A DNA stretch of 64,000 nt. Source: Pseudomonas cichorii. Lineage in GTDB: Bacteria; Pseudomonadota; Gammaproteobacteria; Pseudomonadales; Pseudomonadaceae. The notes beneath the pieces were generated by a model that was not told the DNA's origin, did no database searches, and worked only from the letters and a program-made list of their open reading frames with translations. How positions within the stretch are numbered: position 1 is the first letter of the stretch; each line of letters begins with the position of its first letter. A program made the position numbers and the translations under genes. The stretch is taken from the NCBI RefSeq assembly GCF_003700275.1, contig NZ_RBRE01000008.1, positions 1 through 64,000 of the forward strand. Reading direction: 5' to 3'. This document shows positions 37,624 to 45,867 of the stretch, piece after piece.

Positions 37624-38415
37624 ATGTTTGATGAGGTAGAAAAAAGCAAAGTTGAAATCGCCAACTGTGATCTGGGTAACTGTGCCCATCAGGAACATAC
37701 TGATAAAAAGAGCAAGTCTCTGATGCAGATGGACATTGATGAGAAAAACCCTGGCGCACTGGTTGCCGGAGATACGATTGTCTCCATCGTTGCCGGCATG
37801 TCCAAAGAGAACAAACAGATTCTCAAGGACAGTGTCCTGCTCGCTTCGCTGGCTGCCAGCAAGAAGTATCAGGACAGCAATGAAAATGCGGTGCAGTGGT
37901 ACGAGACCTTTATCAAGGTAATGGGCTACTGCGGCTGGTTTTCTCAAGCCAAGGGGCTTACCGACTATCGCAGCAGCCATACACGTTTCACCATGGAGCA
38001 GGAGGCGCTGAAGATTCTGGAGTCGGCCATCGTTGCCATGGCTGTGCCTGGACCGACTGCTGTGCTGCTGCTCAAGGTTGCCAAGGACACCATCAAGGCC
38101 TTGCAGTCCAGCGACAAGCCACTGCGCCTGTTCGAGAACCAGAGCAAAACCCATAAAAGTGCCAAGTTCGCTATCGCCTCGGCAGCCGAGTCGACTGACG
38201 GTGAAGTGGTCATGGCGATGGGCGCAGTGAATTTTGTCACCACTCAGGACATCACCAATGTGCTGTTCTGGGAGTGGAACAATGCTTCTGTGCGTATCAA
38301 GCGTGCCGAAAACAATCTGGTCCTCAACGCTCAGCATTACGAGCGGGTAAGGGAGGCCGTCGAGGCGAAGCTGGCGGAAAATGCCCGGGATGCACTGGCC
38401 GAGTTCGATATTTGA
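37624..38415 (+). CDS. Unknown protein of the paralogue array (member B), hydrophobic central helix
   Basis: 263 codons; ATG 37624 is seven bases after AAGGAG (a TTG six bases earlier is less likely). An acidic, Cys-containing leader of about 45 residues precedes the family block A-G-D-T-I-V-S-I-V-A-G-M-S (G49), then S-V-L-L-A-S-L-A-A-S-K-K-Y and W92 in Q-W-Y-E-T-F. Residues 133-150 (E-S-A-I-V-A-M-A-V-P-G-P-T-A-V-L-L-L) are strongly hydrophobic. The C-terminal block has F-A-I-A-S-A, V-L-F-W-E-W-N and H-Y-E-R-V-R-E-A-V-E-A-K-L. No signal peptide. The nearest relative in the array is member D. Function unknown. Confidence 0.7.
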   Translation: MFDEVEKSKVEIANCDLGNCAHQEHTDKKSKSLMQMDIDEKNPGALVAGDTIVSIVAGMSKENKQILKDSVLLASLAASKKYQDSNENAVQWYETFIKVMGYCGWFSQAKGLTDYRSSHTRFTMEQEALKILESAIVAMAVPGPTAVLLLKVAKDTIKALQSSDKPLRLFENQSKTHKSAKFAIASAAESTDGEVVMAMGAVNFVTTQDITNVLFWEWNNASVRIKRAENNLVLNAQHYERVREAVEAKLAENARDALAEFDI

Positions 38416-38475
38416 CCGAACACCGGGTCGCAGTTTCGCCTGTGGATTTTTTGACGAGTGCAGTGAGTGAGCCAT

Positions 38476-39201
38476 ATGTGCAAAGGAATGCAGCAGAGTT
38501 ATATCAATGCGGGCAGCCTGTTCTTTTTTTCCGGTGAAGTATCGCCTTCATTCAAGAGGGATGTGCTGGATTGCAGCCTGTATTGCCAATTGGCCGCTTC
38601 GGCCAGGCATGGAAAATTCGTCGAGCCGGTCGAGTGGCGCCAGACCTATCTCAATGCGTTGACCCGGTTGCGCTGCAATATCGTATACCGCGAGGTGCAG
38701 GATGCGCCTCTGATAGACAAAGGCTCGCTCTGGGACTACGTCAGGGAGAAGCTGGCCATGCGTGTGCCCCTGGCGCTCATCGAACGCGCAGAGTCCACGC
38801 TGAAGCAATGTGTGGATGGCACTGGAGATTCAGCCGCCAGAACTCTCTTGATGGAGCAGACAACTCACTGTCCGCCGGTCGATCTGCCTGCCGGCCCTGA
38901 CAATAAGGGCAAGCAGGAATGTGCGATAACCCTGCAACTCGGCTTTATCGATGTGGAGCCGGTTATCAGCCTGATCGTTATTTCGTTCAAAAGCATCCCG
39001 CCTGCAGGTGAAATGCCGCTTTCGCAGCTATTCGCCCAATGGGACAGGGTGAAAGATCTTGATATCGCAATCGTTTCGGCCGAGCTGGATGAACATGCCT
39101 TCGGGTATTTCAGAAAGGATCTGGTCAGCAAGCTTGGGACCCGACGCGACCAATTGATTGTCGATCTTGGGGATATGCCACAAACGTGTGCACGTAACTG
39201 A
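38476..39201 (+). CDS. Unknown protein of the paralogue array (member C)
   Basis: 241 codons from ATG 38476; GTG 38467 and ATG 38488 are alternatives and the ribosome site is weak. The family block I-N-A-G-S-L-F-F-F-S-G-E-V-S begins at residue 10, followed by C-S-L-Y-C-Q-L-A-A-S-A-R and W54 in E-W-R-Q-T-Y-L-N-A-L. The C-terminal half has C-A-I-T-L-Q-L-G-F-I-D and I-S-L-I-V-I-S-F-K-S, which aligns with member E. It lacks the hydrophobic helix of B and D. It starts 60 bases after B and is probably co-transcribed with it. Confidence 0.65.
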   Translation: MCKGMQQSYINAGSLFFFSGEVSPSFKRDVLDCSLYCQLAASARHGKFVEPVEWRQTYLNALTRLRCNIVYREVQDAPLIDKGSLWDYVREKLAMRVPLALIERAESTLKQCVDGTGDSAARTLLMEQTTHCPPVDLPAGPDNKGKQECAITLQLGFIDVEPVISLIVISFKSIPPAGEMPLSQLFAQWDRVKDLDIAIVSAELDEHAFGYFRKDLVSKLGTRRDQLIVDLGDMPQTCARN

Positions 39202-39202
39202 T

Positions 39203-39217
39203 ATGTCCTCAGGACAT
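39203..39217. promoter_or_regulatory. Short palindrome between members C and D
   Basis: ATGTCCT-C-AGGACAT, seven-base arms around one base, begins right at the end of gene C and about 120 bases before gene D. It could be an operator or part of a weak terminator. No T run follows, so the operator reading is slightly favoured. Confidence 0.3.
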
Positions 39218-39338
39218 GTAACGGTACACGTCGTGGCAACAAGCAGAGTTGCAAGTGTTGTAAATGTAAACGTTGTAGCTGAATTCACGAATGGCCAAGA
39301 GCGCCATAATCAATAATAAAAATGCAAGGAATGCAGTA

Positions 39339-40133
39339 ATGGAAAATATAGAAAATCAGGTAATACCTACCGTTGAAGAATGCGATGCCTATTTCAACAG
39401 TCTGCCGCCCGTCGACCCTGAGCGTTGCAAGCCTCGGCCTATGTTGCTTTCGGGACTCAACGATGAAAAGAAGGAAGACGATATTGGCAAGGTTGGCAAG
39501 GACTCGCCTTCGATCATTGCCTTTGCCGATGGCGTGAGCGAAAAGAATCGTGAAGCCGTCATGCTCGGTATCGAGTTTGCCGAGGCGGTGGCCAGCAGCA
39601 AGGCCGATATCGATACCGACCCTATCGAATGGCTGAAAAAATATACCGAAGCGATGTTTTATGCAGGCTGGCAGACCACGGGCGGTCATGAGTATGGTTC
39701 CTACTCGACCAACGACAAATCGCTGACCATGGAAGCGGTGGTTCTGGAGTTGCTTGCTTCTGTAGCGGGCCCCAATGCTGCGACAGTCATAGCGCTCATG
39801 GGCGAACTGCTCGGCAAGTTGGGCAAGAATGATTCACTCATGAAGCTTTTTGAAGGCAACAGCAAGAAAGGCACGCTTGCAAGATTCAGGGTCATGCCGT
39901 GTGTTGAATCGAGTTCCGGAATTCCAGTGACTTACCTGCTATCCATGCACTGTGAATATTCAAGCTCCTCGGGCGGTGTATTGTTTTGGAAGTGGTCGGT
40001 TTCCAACCTGAATATCAGGCGACTGGCCAAAGGCGTCTCGTTCAGCAGTTACAGCTATGAACGTAACAAGCAGCGAATTCTTGATTACCTCAACGGTAAG
40101 GCAGATGACTTCTTCGAGGGATTGAAGAAGTAA
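39339..40133 (+). CDS. Unknown protein of the paralogue array (member D), hydrophobic central helix
   Basis: 264 codons from ATG 39339, which has A-A-G-G-A-A upstream and gives nearly the same length as member B; ATG 39291 would add 16 residues. An acidic leader with a P-P-V-D-P-E-R-C segment precedes the family block S-I-I-A-F-A-D-G-V-S (about 58-67), then W98 in E-W-L-K-K-Y. Residues 132-158 (E-A-V-V-L-E-L-L-A-S-V-A-G-P-N-A-A-T-V-I) are hydrophobic and hold the same central G-P as B. The C-terminal block has F-R-V-M-P-C-V-E-S, V-L-F-W-K-W-S and Y-S-Y-E-R-N-K-Q-R-I-L. No known domain. Confidence 0.7.
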   Translation: MENIENQVIPTVEECDAYFNSLPPVDPERCKPRPMLLSGLNDEKKEDDIGKVGKDSPSIIAFADGVSEKNREAVMLGIEFAEAVASSKADIDTDPIEWLKKYTEAMFYAGWQTTGGHEYGSYSTNDKSLTMEAVVLELLASVAGPNAATVIALMGELLGKLGKNDSLMKLFEGNSKKGTLARFRVMPCVESSSGIPVTYLLSMHCEYSSSSGGVLFWKWSVSNLNIRRLAKGVSFSSYSYERNKQRILDYLNGKADDFFEGLKK

Positions 40134-40140
40134 CACTCGG

Positions 40141-40171
40141 GAGGGCTGCCCCAGGGCAGCCCTCTGTCTTT
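40141..40171 (+). terminator. Hairpin terminator or attenuator between members D and E
   Basis: Stem GAGGGCTGCC / GGCAGCCCTC (40141-40150 and 40155-40164) with loop CCAG, then TGTCTTTAT. It starts seven bases after the stop of D and ends about 20 bases before E, so some transcripts should stop here, making E less abundant than D. Confidence 0.7.
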
Positions 40172-40192
40172 ATCCTGATTCAGGTAAATGTG

Positions 40193-40900
40193 ATGGATTG
40201 CATGAAAAAGGCCACTCTGGTGGCCGGCAACCTTGTGTGCGGCTTTAGCCAGCCAGCTCCTGCCACGTTTGAAGATTTGCTCGACTGCCTGCTTTTTGCC
40301 CAACTGGTTGCCGATGAACAAGCCAGTCGGTTTGCTGCCCCTGAGCGATGGTTTGCCGAGCATGACAAGGCGCTGCGAATGCTCAAGTGGCATGGCTCGG
40401 ACTTTCGACGCGACACGTTCCCTCCCATGGCAACCTCGACCTACAGCATTGCTGAGTTGGTGAAGCAGGCTCTTCTGGATCGTATCCCCAGTGCACAGGC
40501 CGATAACGTCACCAGCGTGATGGCCTGTATGGCTGGTCTGCCGGAAACCGGCAAGGAGCAACTTCTGTTTCGCAAATCGGTACTGGCGCTGTCGCCTGAC
40601 GGCGTGAATGAGCCATCCGTGCCGGCCCCTGTTCACACGATTGCGCTTCAGCTCACTGTGCTTGCGGTGCAAAAGGCCGATCCTGCTTCGCTGTTCCTGA
40701 CCTTCAAGACTACAGATGAGTTGTCGCACGACATTTTTCATCAGCCGTTTGCAGGTGCGAGCATGATGGGACCTGTCGAAATGCGCTTTCAACAGCATCA
40801 ATGGAGCCCGGCGCAATACCTTGTACTGCGCTCCAGGGTGCGGGATTTTCTGGCGGGCAAGGAGAGCGGCCTGAAGCTTCCGGTCTGTTGTGATGCCTGA
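40193..40900 (+). CDS. Unknown protein of the paralogue array (member E)
   Basis: 235 codons; ATG 40193 eight bases after an A-G-G site. The family block V-A-G-N-L-V-C-G-F starts at residue 10, followed by F-E-D-L-L-D-C-L-L-F-A-Q-L-V-A-D-E and W53 in E-R-W-F-A-E-H. Towards the C-terminus H-T-I-A-L-Q-L-T-V-L-A-V and S-L-F-L-T-F-K-T align with member C, and Y-L-V-L-R-S-R-V-R-D-F-L with the closing helix of the others. No signal peptide or membrane helix. It ends five bases from the convergent marC-like gene, closing the array. Confidence 0.65.
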   Translation: MDCMKKATLVAGNLVCGFSQPAPATFEDLLDCLLFAQLVADEQASRFAAPERWFAEHDKALRMLKWHGSDFRRDTFPPMATSTYSIAELVKQALLDRIPSAQADNVTSVMACMAGLPETGKEQLLFRKSVLALSPDGVNEPSVPAPVHTIALQLTVLAVQKADPASLFLTFKTTDELSHDIFHQPFAGASMMGPVEMRFQQHQWSPAQYLVLRSRVRDFLAGKESGLKLPVCCDA

Positions 40901-40905
40901 TCAAG

Positions 40906-41502
40906 TCAGGGCACCAGATAGCCTCTGATACCGGTAAAAATGATCTGCGCTGCCAGGGCACACACGAACAACCCCATCAGGCGGCTGACAATCTGCAGGC
41001 CCTGGTCACCGAGGATTCGTTCGATCCGGTTGGACAGGTACAGAACGACTCCGACACTGAAACTGGCCAGGGCTATGCCGAGTATGGCGGTCAGCTTGTC
41101 ATCCCAGTGAGGCTGGCTGACGCCCATGACCAGCAGCGCACCGATGGTGCCCGGGCCTACCGTGATCGGTATGGTCAACGGGACAATCGTGACATCCTGC
41201 TGGATGTTATCGGTCTGGATCGCCGATTTACCTTGCGCCATGCCCAGTGCTGAAATGAACAGGACGCTGCCTGCGCCAATCCTGAAGGCATCCACCGTGA
41301 TGCCGAAGACATCGAAGATCACCCGCCCGAACAGATAGAGCAGCACGCTGGAAACCAGAGTCGCGAGGGCGACTTTCCAGGCCAGGCGCCGTTGCTCCTT
41401 GCGCGAATGGCCGCGGGTCAGAGTGATGAAGCAGGAAAGCACGAAGAACGGGCTATACAGCACCAGCATCTTCAGATAAACGCTGAACAGCACATGGAGC
41501 AT
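40906..41502 (-). CDS. MarC family inner membrane protein
   Basis: 198 codons with six hydrophobic segments. Family motifs: Y-S-P-F-F-V-L-S-C-F at the first segment, the G-x-x-L-F-I-S-A-L-G-M-A segment and P-L-T-I-P-I-T-V-G-P-G-T-I. MarC proteins were once linked to multiple antibiotic resistance, which was not confirmed; function is unknown. The neighbour of retS in P. aeruginosa is also of this type, so this gene marks the left edge of the conserved block. Confidence 0.85.
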   Translation of the reverse strand: MLHVLFSVYLKMLVLYSPFFVLSCFITLTRGHSRKEQRRLAWKVALATLVSSVLLYLFGRVIFDVFGITVDAFRIGAGSVLFISALGMAQGKSAIQTDNIQQDVTIVPLTIPITVGPGTIGALLVMGVSQPHWDDKLTAILGIALASFSVGVVLYLSNRIERILGDQGLQIVSRLMGLFVCALAAQIIFTGIRGYLVP

Positions 41503-41573
41503 GGTGTTGGCTCACGGCAGCAAATTGGAGGGGCAGGCAAGTCTATCAGGCAAGGCGTACGTGTTCCTGATCG

Positions 41574-44360
41574 TCAGTTCTGCTGGTAGAGGCTGCCGTT
41601 CGAGGTCAGGCTGCGTGTTTCCTCGCGCTTTGCCACCCAGTATTCGATCAATTCCCGCAATTGCGACAGTTCGATTGGCTTGGCCATATGTCCGTCCATG
41701 CCTGCCTGGCGGGCACGATCCTTGTGTTCGGTGAGGATGTGCGCGGTCAGGGCTACTACCGGGGTCCGCACACGCTGGTTGCCCACTTCCCAGGCGCGCA
41801 GTTGTTCGGTCGCCGAGAAGCCATCGAGGATCGGCATTTCGCAATCCATCAGGACCAGATCATAGCGCTGGGCTTTCATGGCGCGCAGGGCTTCTTCGCC
41901 GTTGCTGGCGGTATCGGGGTTCAGGTTGAGCTTGCCGAGCATGCCGCGAATGACCTTGGTCGAAATGCTGTTGTCTTCGGCCACCAGGATGCGGAAATCG
42001 CCCGGCACGCTGACCGGAGAGTTCAAGGCTGGCTGTGCTGCCAACGGGACGACGCCCTTGTTCAACTGGGTCAGTTCGTCCGCCAGGGTAGTCTTGAGCG
42101 TGTAACCGGCTACCGGTTTGGCCAGGATGCGCTTGATGCCGGCATTGCGGGCGATGATCTTGCTTGGCGCATTGCTGATGCCGGTGAGCATGATCAGCAG
42201 AATGTCGTGGTTGAGGCTCGGGTCTTCCTTGATCTTGGCGGCCAGTTGCATGCCGCTCATGCCGGGCATGTTCTGGTCGAGCAGCACCACATCGAAATAG
42301 TCACGCAGATGCGCCTTGGTACGCAGCAGCGCCAGTGCTTCCTTGCCGGACGGCACGGCACTGACGTTCAGGCCCCATGCGCTGCATTGCTGCACCAGCA
42401 CCTTGCGGCACGTATCGTTGTCATCGACGACCAGCACGCGGGCATCCTTGAGCGGGCCGTCCAGATCGGTGGTCGGCTGCTCCAGCAGCTTGGAGTCCAG
42501 TGGCAGGCTCAGCCAGAGCGTGGTGCCCTGGCTGGTGCCGTTCTGGATACCGAACTCGCCATCCATCAGCGCCGTCAGCCGGCGTGCGATGACCAGTCCC
42601 AGGTGGCCGCCCAGCTTGTTGCTGGTCAGGAAGTGCTTGCTGTGCAGTTCGGTGTGCATCAAGGCGTCGCGCTCTTCGGCAGACAACGGTGTGCCGCTGT
42701 CCTGTACCGAGATGCGTACGCGATGTTTTCCAGGCCTGGATTCCAGCGCCACGGCCAGCAGGATTTCGCCTTCCTCGGTTTTCTTGAGGGCGTTTTCCAT
42801 CAGGCTCATGAGCGTCTGGCGCAGGCGTGTCGGGTCGCCACTGATGACGCGCGGAACCTGTGGCTGGATCAGGCTGATCAGCTCGACATTCTGCTGTTCG
42901 GCCTTGGCACGGAAGATATTCAGGCAGTCTTCGACCAGCGCGCTGATATCGAATTGCACATCGTCGAGTTCGATCTGCCCCGATTCGAGCTTGGTGATGT
43001 CGAGAATCTCGTTGATCAGGGTCAGCAGCTCGTTGCCTGCGCTGTGGATGGTCTCCACATAGTCGCGTTGCTTGACCGACAGTGGCGTGTCCAGCAGCAG
43101 TTCGGTCATGCCCAGCACCCCGTTCATGGGCGTGCGGATTTCGTGACTGATCTTGGCCAGGAATTCGGCCTTGGCATTGATTTCCGCAGTGCTGGCTGCC
43201 TGATCGCGGCTGAGGCTGAACTTGTCCTCGGTAATGCTGCGCGAGCGTTCGTTCAGGGCAATGCCCATCAGCAGGCCACAGATACAGAACACACCCAGCA
43301 AGGCGAGAATCAGCCACTGCGGCGGGATCAGGCTCAGCCATAGCAGGCCGGGCACGATCACCAGATAGCCGAGGTTGAAGAGGATCATCGAAATCACGAA
43401 CAGGCGGGCAGGGCGGTAGCCCTTCTGCCAGTGCCAGACCGATACCGTCAGGATGCTCAGCGTGGTCAGGGAAACCAGCAGGAATGTCATGACGTTGATG
43501 GGCAGGTCATCGAATACCAGCACCAGCAGTGCGCCGATGCCCATCAGCACGGCATCGATCTGCATCAGTCGGTCGAGCGCCTTGACACCCCGGTGTACGA
43601 AGAAGAAATAGGTATAGAACAGCCCGGCAATGGCGGCGAACAACAAGGCCAGGTGAGCGCCCGGTGTCTGCGCGATATGCCAGGTCCTGGCCAGATCGAG
43701 CAGGTTGAGCAGCAACAGCGCACTCAGGGCGAGCAGGGTTTCACAGGCCGCCAGCCACAGGTTGCTGCGCGACTTGGTATGCCAGTAGCGCGTCAGGTTC
43801 TGGGTAACCAGCATGATCAGCGCGCCGAAAAGCAGGCCGAACAGAAAAGGTTCTCGCTCATCCGCTGCGCTGGCGATCGCCGGTTGCAGGGTGATGCTGG
43901 GGCGCAGCTTCTGGGTCGAGACGAGTCGCAGGTACAAGTCCAGAGGAACATCGCTTTGCGAAACGGGTAGCAGGAAATCATTGGAGGGCAGGCGTTGATC
44001 CTGCATGGGCACATCGTTGCCGGTGCGCAGATGATCGACGAGCTTGTCGCCTTCCATGATGTACAGGTCGCCGCTGGCCAGATCCGGCGCGAAGATGCGT
44101 ATCAGTTGTTCGTGTCGGGTGGGCGGCAGCCGGTAGTGAAGCCACAGGGCGCTCGTGCGTTCGGCAGCCGTGACCCGCTCCAGATCGATGGGGCTGAACT
44201 GGTTCTGATAGCGGGCCGAGCGGATATCTTCCAGTTGCAGGCTCGCCTGTTCGTCGAGCAGGGTCGACCATCCTGCGCCATGCTCGGCATTGGCCGAGAG
44301 CATGAAGAGCAAGGACAGTAATCCTGCTGTTGAAACCATGGCAATCCTGAGCCAGCGCAC
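41574..44360 (-). CDS. retS: Hybrid sensor kinase RetS
   Basis: 928 codons from a GTG at 44360 with A-A-G-G-G-A upstream, giving the signal peptide I-A-M-V-S-T-A-G-L-L-S-L-L-F-M-L-S-A-N-A and the length expected for RetS. Periplasmic 7TMR-DISMED2 domain (about 30-165), seven membrane helices (about 170-370), HisKA with H406 in F-L-A-K-I-S-H-E-I-R-T-P, HATPase, then two receiver domains (V-L-V-V-D-D-N-D-T and I-L-V-A-E-D-N-S-I). RetS binds and inhibits GacS, lowering RsmY/Z and favouring acute virulence and motility over biofilm and T6SS. Adjacent to purD as in P. aeruginosa. Confidence 0.93.
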   Translation of the reverse strand: MRWLRIAMVSTAGLLSLLFMLSANAEHGAGWSTLLDEQASLQLEDIRSARYQNQFSPIDLERVTAAERTSALWLHYRLPPTRHEQLIRIFAPDLASGDLYIMEGDKLVDHLRTGNDVPMQDQRLPSNDFLLPVSQSDVPLDLYLRLVSTQKLRPSITLQPAIASAADEREPFLFGLLFGALIMLVTQNLTRYWHTKSRSNLWLAACETLLALSALLLLNLLDLARTWHIAQTPGAHLALLFAAIAGLFYTYFFFVHRGVKALDRLMQIDAVLMGIGALLVLVFDDLPINVMTFLLVSLTTLSILTVSVWHWQKGYRPARLFVISMILFNLGYLVIVPGLLWLSLIPPQWLILALLGVFCICGLLMGIALNERSRSITEDKFSLSRDQAASTAEINAKAEFLAKISHEIRTPMNGVLGMTELLLDTPLSVKQRDYVETIHSAGNELLTLINEILDITKLESGQIELDDVQFDISALVEDCLNIFRAKAEQQNVELISLIQPQVPRVISGDPTRLRQTLMSLMENALKKTEEGEILLAVALESRPGKHRVRISVQDSGTPLSAEERDALMHTELHSKHFLTSNKLGGHLGLVIARRLTALMDGEFGIQNGTSQGTTLWLSLPLDSKLLEQPTTDLDGPLKDARVLVVDDNDTCRKVLVQQCSAWGLNVSAVPSGKEALALLRTKAHLRDYFDVVLLDQNMPGMSGMQLAAKIKEDPSLNHDILLIMLTGISNAPSKIIARNAGIKRILAKPVAGYTLKTTLADELTQLNKGVVPLAAQPALNSPVSVPGDFRILVAEDNSISTKVIRGMLGKLNLNPDTASNGEEALRAMKAQRYDLVLMDCEMPILDGFSATEQLRAWEVGNQRVRTPVVALTAHILTEHKDRARQAGMDGHMAKPIELSQLRELIEYWVAKREETRSLTSNGSLYQQN

Positions 44361-44417
44361 GGTGAGATCCCTTCCTGAGTGAATGCCTGATAACTCTGCG
44401 CAGCGCCGGAGCAACCG

Positions 44418-44442
44418 ACCAGCCCCTTGGCCAGGGGCTGGT
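44418..44442. terminator. Hairpin between purD and retS
   Basis: Stem ACCAGCCCC / GGGGCTGGT with a seven-base loop, 10 bases after the purD stop. No T run on the minus side, so it is a likely but weak terminator or processing site. Confidence 0.5.
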
Positions 44443-44451
44443 TCGATAGGC

Positions 44452-45747
44452 TTATTCCTGGCTTTCGCCACGCTCGCGGGCAATGGCGCGATAGCCAATG
44501 TCCTTGCGGTAGAAACAACCTTCCCAATCAATCTTCACGGCCAGGGCGTAGGCGTTTTCCTGCGCATTACCAACGCTGTCGCCGAGTGCGGTTGCACACA
44601 ATACGCGACCACCGCTGGTAACGACACGCTCATCTTTCAGGGCAGTGCCGGCATGGAATACCTTGCCCGGCAGTTGCGCGGCAGCGTCCAGGCCTTCAAT
44701 CGCGGCACCCTTGGCGTAATCGCCAGGGTAGCCACCGGCAGCCAGAACGATACCCAGGCTCGGACGAGGGTCCCACTGTGCTTCGACCTTGTCCAGTGCC
44801 TGTGCCAGCGCGGCCTCGATCAGCAGCACCAGGCTCGATTGCAGGCGCAGCATCACAGGCTGGGTTTCCGGGTCGCCAAAACGGCAGTTGAACTCGATGA
44901 CTTTCGGGTTGCCTGCCTTGTCGATCATCAGACCAGCATAGAGGAAACCGGTATAGACGTTGCCTTCTTCGGCCATGCCGCGAACAGTCGGCCAGATGAC
45001 CAGGTCCATGACGCGCTGGTGAACTTCGGCGGTGACCACCGGAGCCGGGGAGTAGGCACCCATGCCGCCAGTGTTCGGGCCACTGTCGCCGTCGCCGACA
45101 CGTTTGTGGTCCTGGCTGGTAGCCATCGGCAGGACATTCTTGCCGTCGACCATCACGATGAAGCTGGCTTCTTCGCCATCGAGGAACTCCTCGATCACGA
45201 CTCGCGAACCGGCTTCGCCAAACGCATTGCCCGCCAGCATGTCGCGCACGGCTTCTTCGGCTTCTGCCAGAGTCATGGCGACGATCACGCCTTTACCCGC
45301 TGCCAGGCCGTCGGCCTTGATGACGATAGGCGCGCCTTTTTCACGCAGGTAAGCCAGGGCTGGCTCAATCTCGGTGAAGTTCTGGTAATCGGCGGTCGGA
45401 ATCTTGTGGCGAGCCAGGAAGTCCTTGGTGAACGCCTTGGAGCCTTCGAGCTGAGCAGCACCGGCAGTCGGGCCGAAGCAGTCCAGGCCACGGCTGCGGA
45501 ACAGGTCCACGACGCCTGCAACCAGCGGCACTTCAGGGCCGACGATGGTCAGCGAAACGTTCTTTTCAGCGAAGTCTGCCAGTTGCTCAAGGGCCAGCAC
45601 GTCGATGGCGACGTTCTCGCACTTGGCTTCAATGGCGGTACCGGCATTGCCCGGCGCCACGAAAACCTTCTCTACACGTGGGTCCTGAGCGACTTTCCAT
45701 GCCAGAGCGTGTTCACGTCCACCGCTACCGATGATTAATACGTTCAT
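44452..45747 (-). CDS. purD: Phosphoribosylamine-glycine ligase
   Basis: 431 codons. It opens with M-N-V-L-I-I-G-S-G-G-R-E-H-A-L-A-W-K and carries the ATP-grasp features (G-P-T-A-G-A-A-Q-L-E-G-S-K, D-G-L-A-A-G-K-G-V, E-F-N-C-R-F-G-D-P-E). It joins glycine to phosphoribosylamine, step two of purine synthesis. It follows purH on the same strand, the usual purHD order. Confidence 0.97.
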   Translation of the reverse strand: MNVLIIGSGGREHALAWKVAQDPRVEKVFVAPGNAGTAIEAKCENVAIDVLALEQLADFAEKNVSLTIVGPEVPLVAGVVDLFRSRGLDCFGPTAGAAQLEGSKAFTKDFLARHKIPTADYQNFTEIEPALAYLREKGAPIVIKADGLAAGKGVIVAMTLAEAEEAVRDMLAGNAFGEAGSRVVIEEFLDGEEASFIVMVDGKNVLPMATSQDHKRVGDGDSGPNTGGMGAYSPAPVVTAEVHQRVMDLVIWPTVRGMAEEGNVYTGFLYAGLMIDKAGNPKVIEFNCRFGDPETQPVMLRLQSSLVLLIEAALAQALDKVEAQWDPRPSLGIVLAAGGYPGDYAKGAAIEGLDAAAQLPGKVFHAGTALKDERVVTSGGRVLCATALGDSVGNAQENAYALAVKIDWEGCFYRKDIGYRAIARERGESQE

Positions 45748-45820
45748 TTCAAAAACCTCGATGACGCCGAATTCTGTGAGTAGCGCATGACGGCCATGTT
45801 TTGCGGATCATGCATTACGA

Positions 45821-45863
45821 GGCCGCACTGGCGCAGACGCCTGCGCCAGTGCGGCCGTTTTTA
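45821..45863 (+). terminator. Strong hairpin between purH and purD, T run on the plus strand
   Basis: A perfect 15-bp stem (GGCCGCACTGGCGCA and its complement) with a six-base loop, followed on the plus strand by GTTTTTATATA. The flanking genes are transcribed on the minus strand, where no T run follows. It would therefore stop plus-strand (antisense) transcription, or act as a processing site in purHD mRNA. Confidence 0.6.
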
Positions 45864-45867
45864 TATA

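Noticed and set aside
36372..40905. Prophage or integrative element around the paralogue array
   Set aside because: No integrase, transposase, tRNA gene or flanking direct repeats are visible; only gene content and lower GC suggest acquisition.
41661..43343. 560-codon plus-strand frame over retS
   Set aside because: Antisense to conserved kinase and receiver domains; H/Q-rich shadow.
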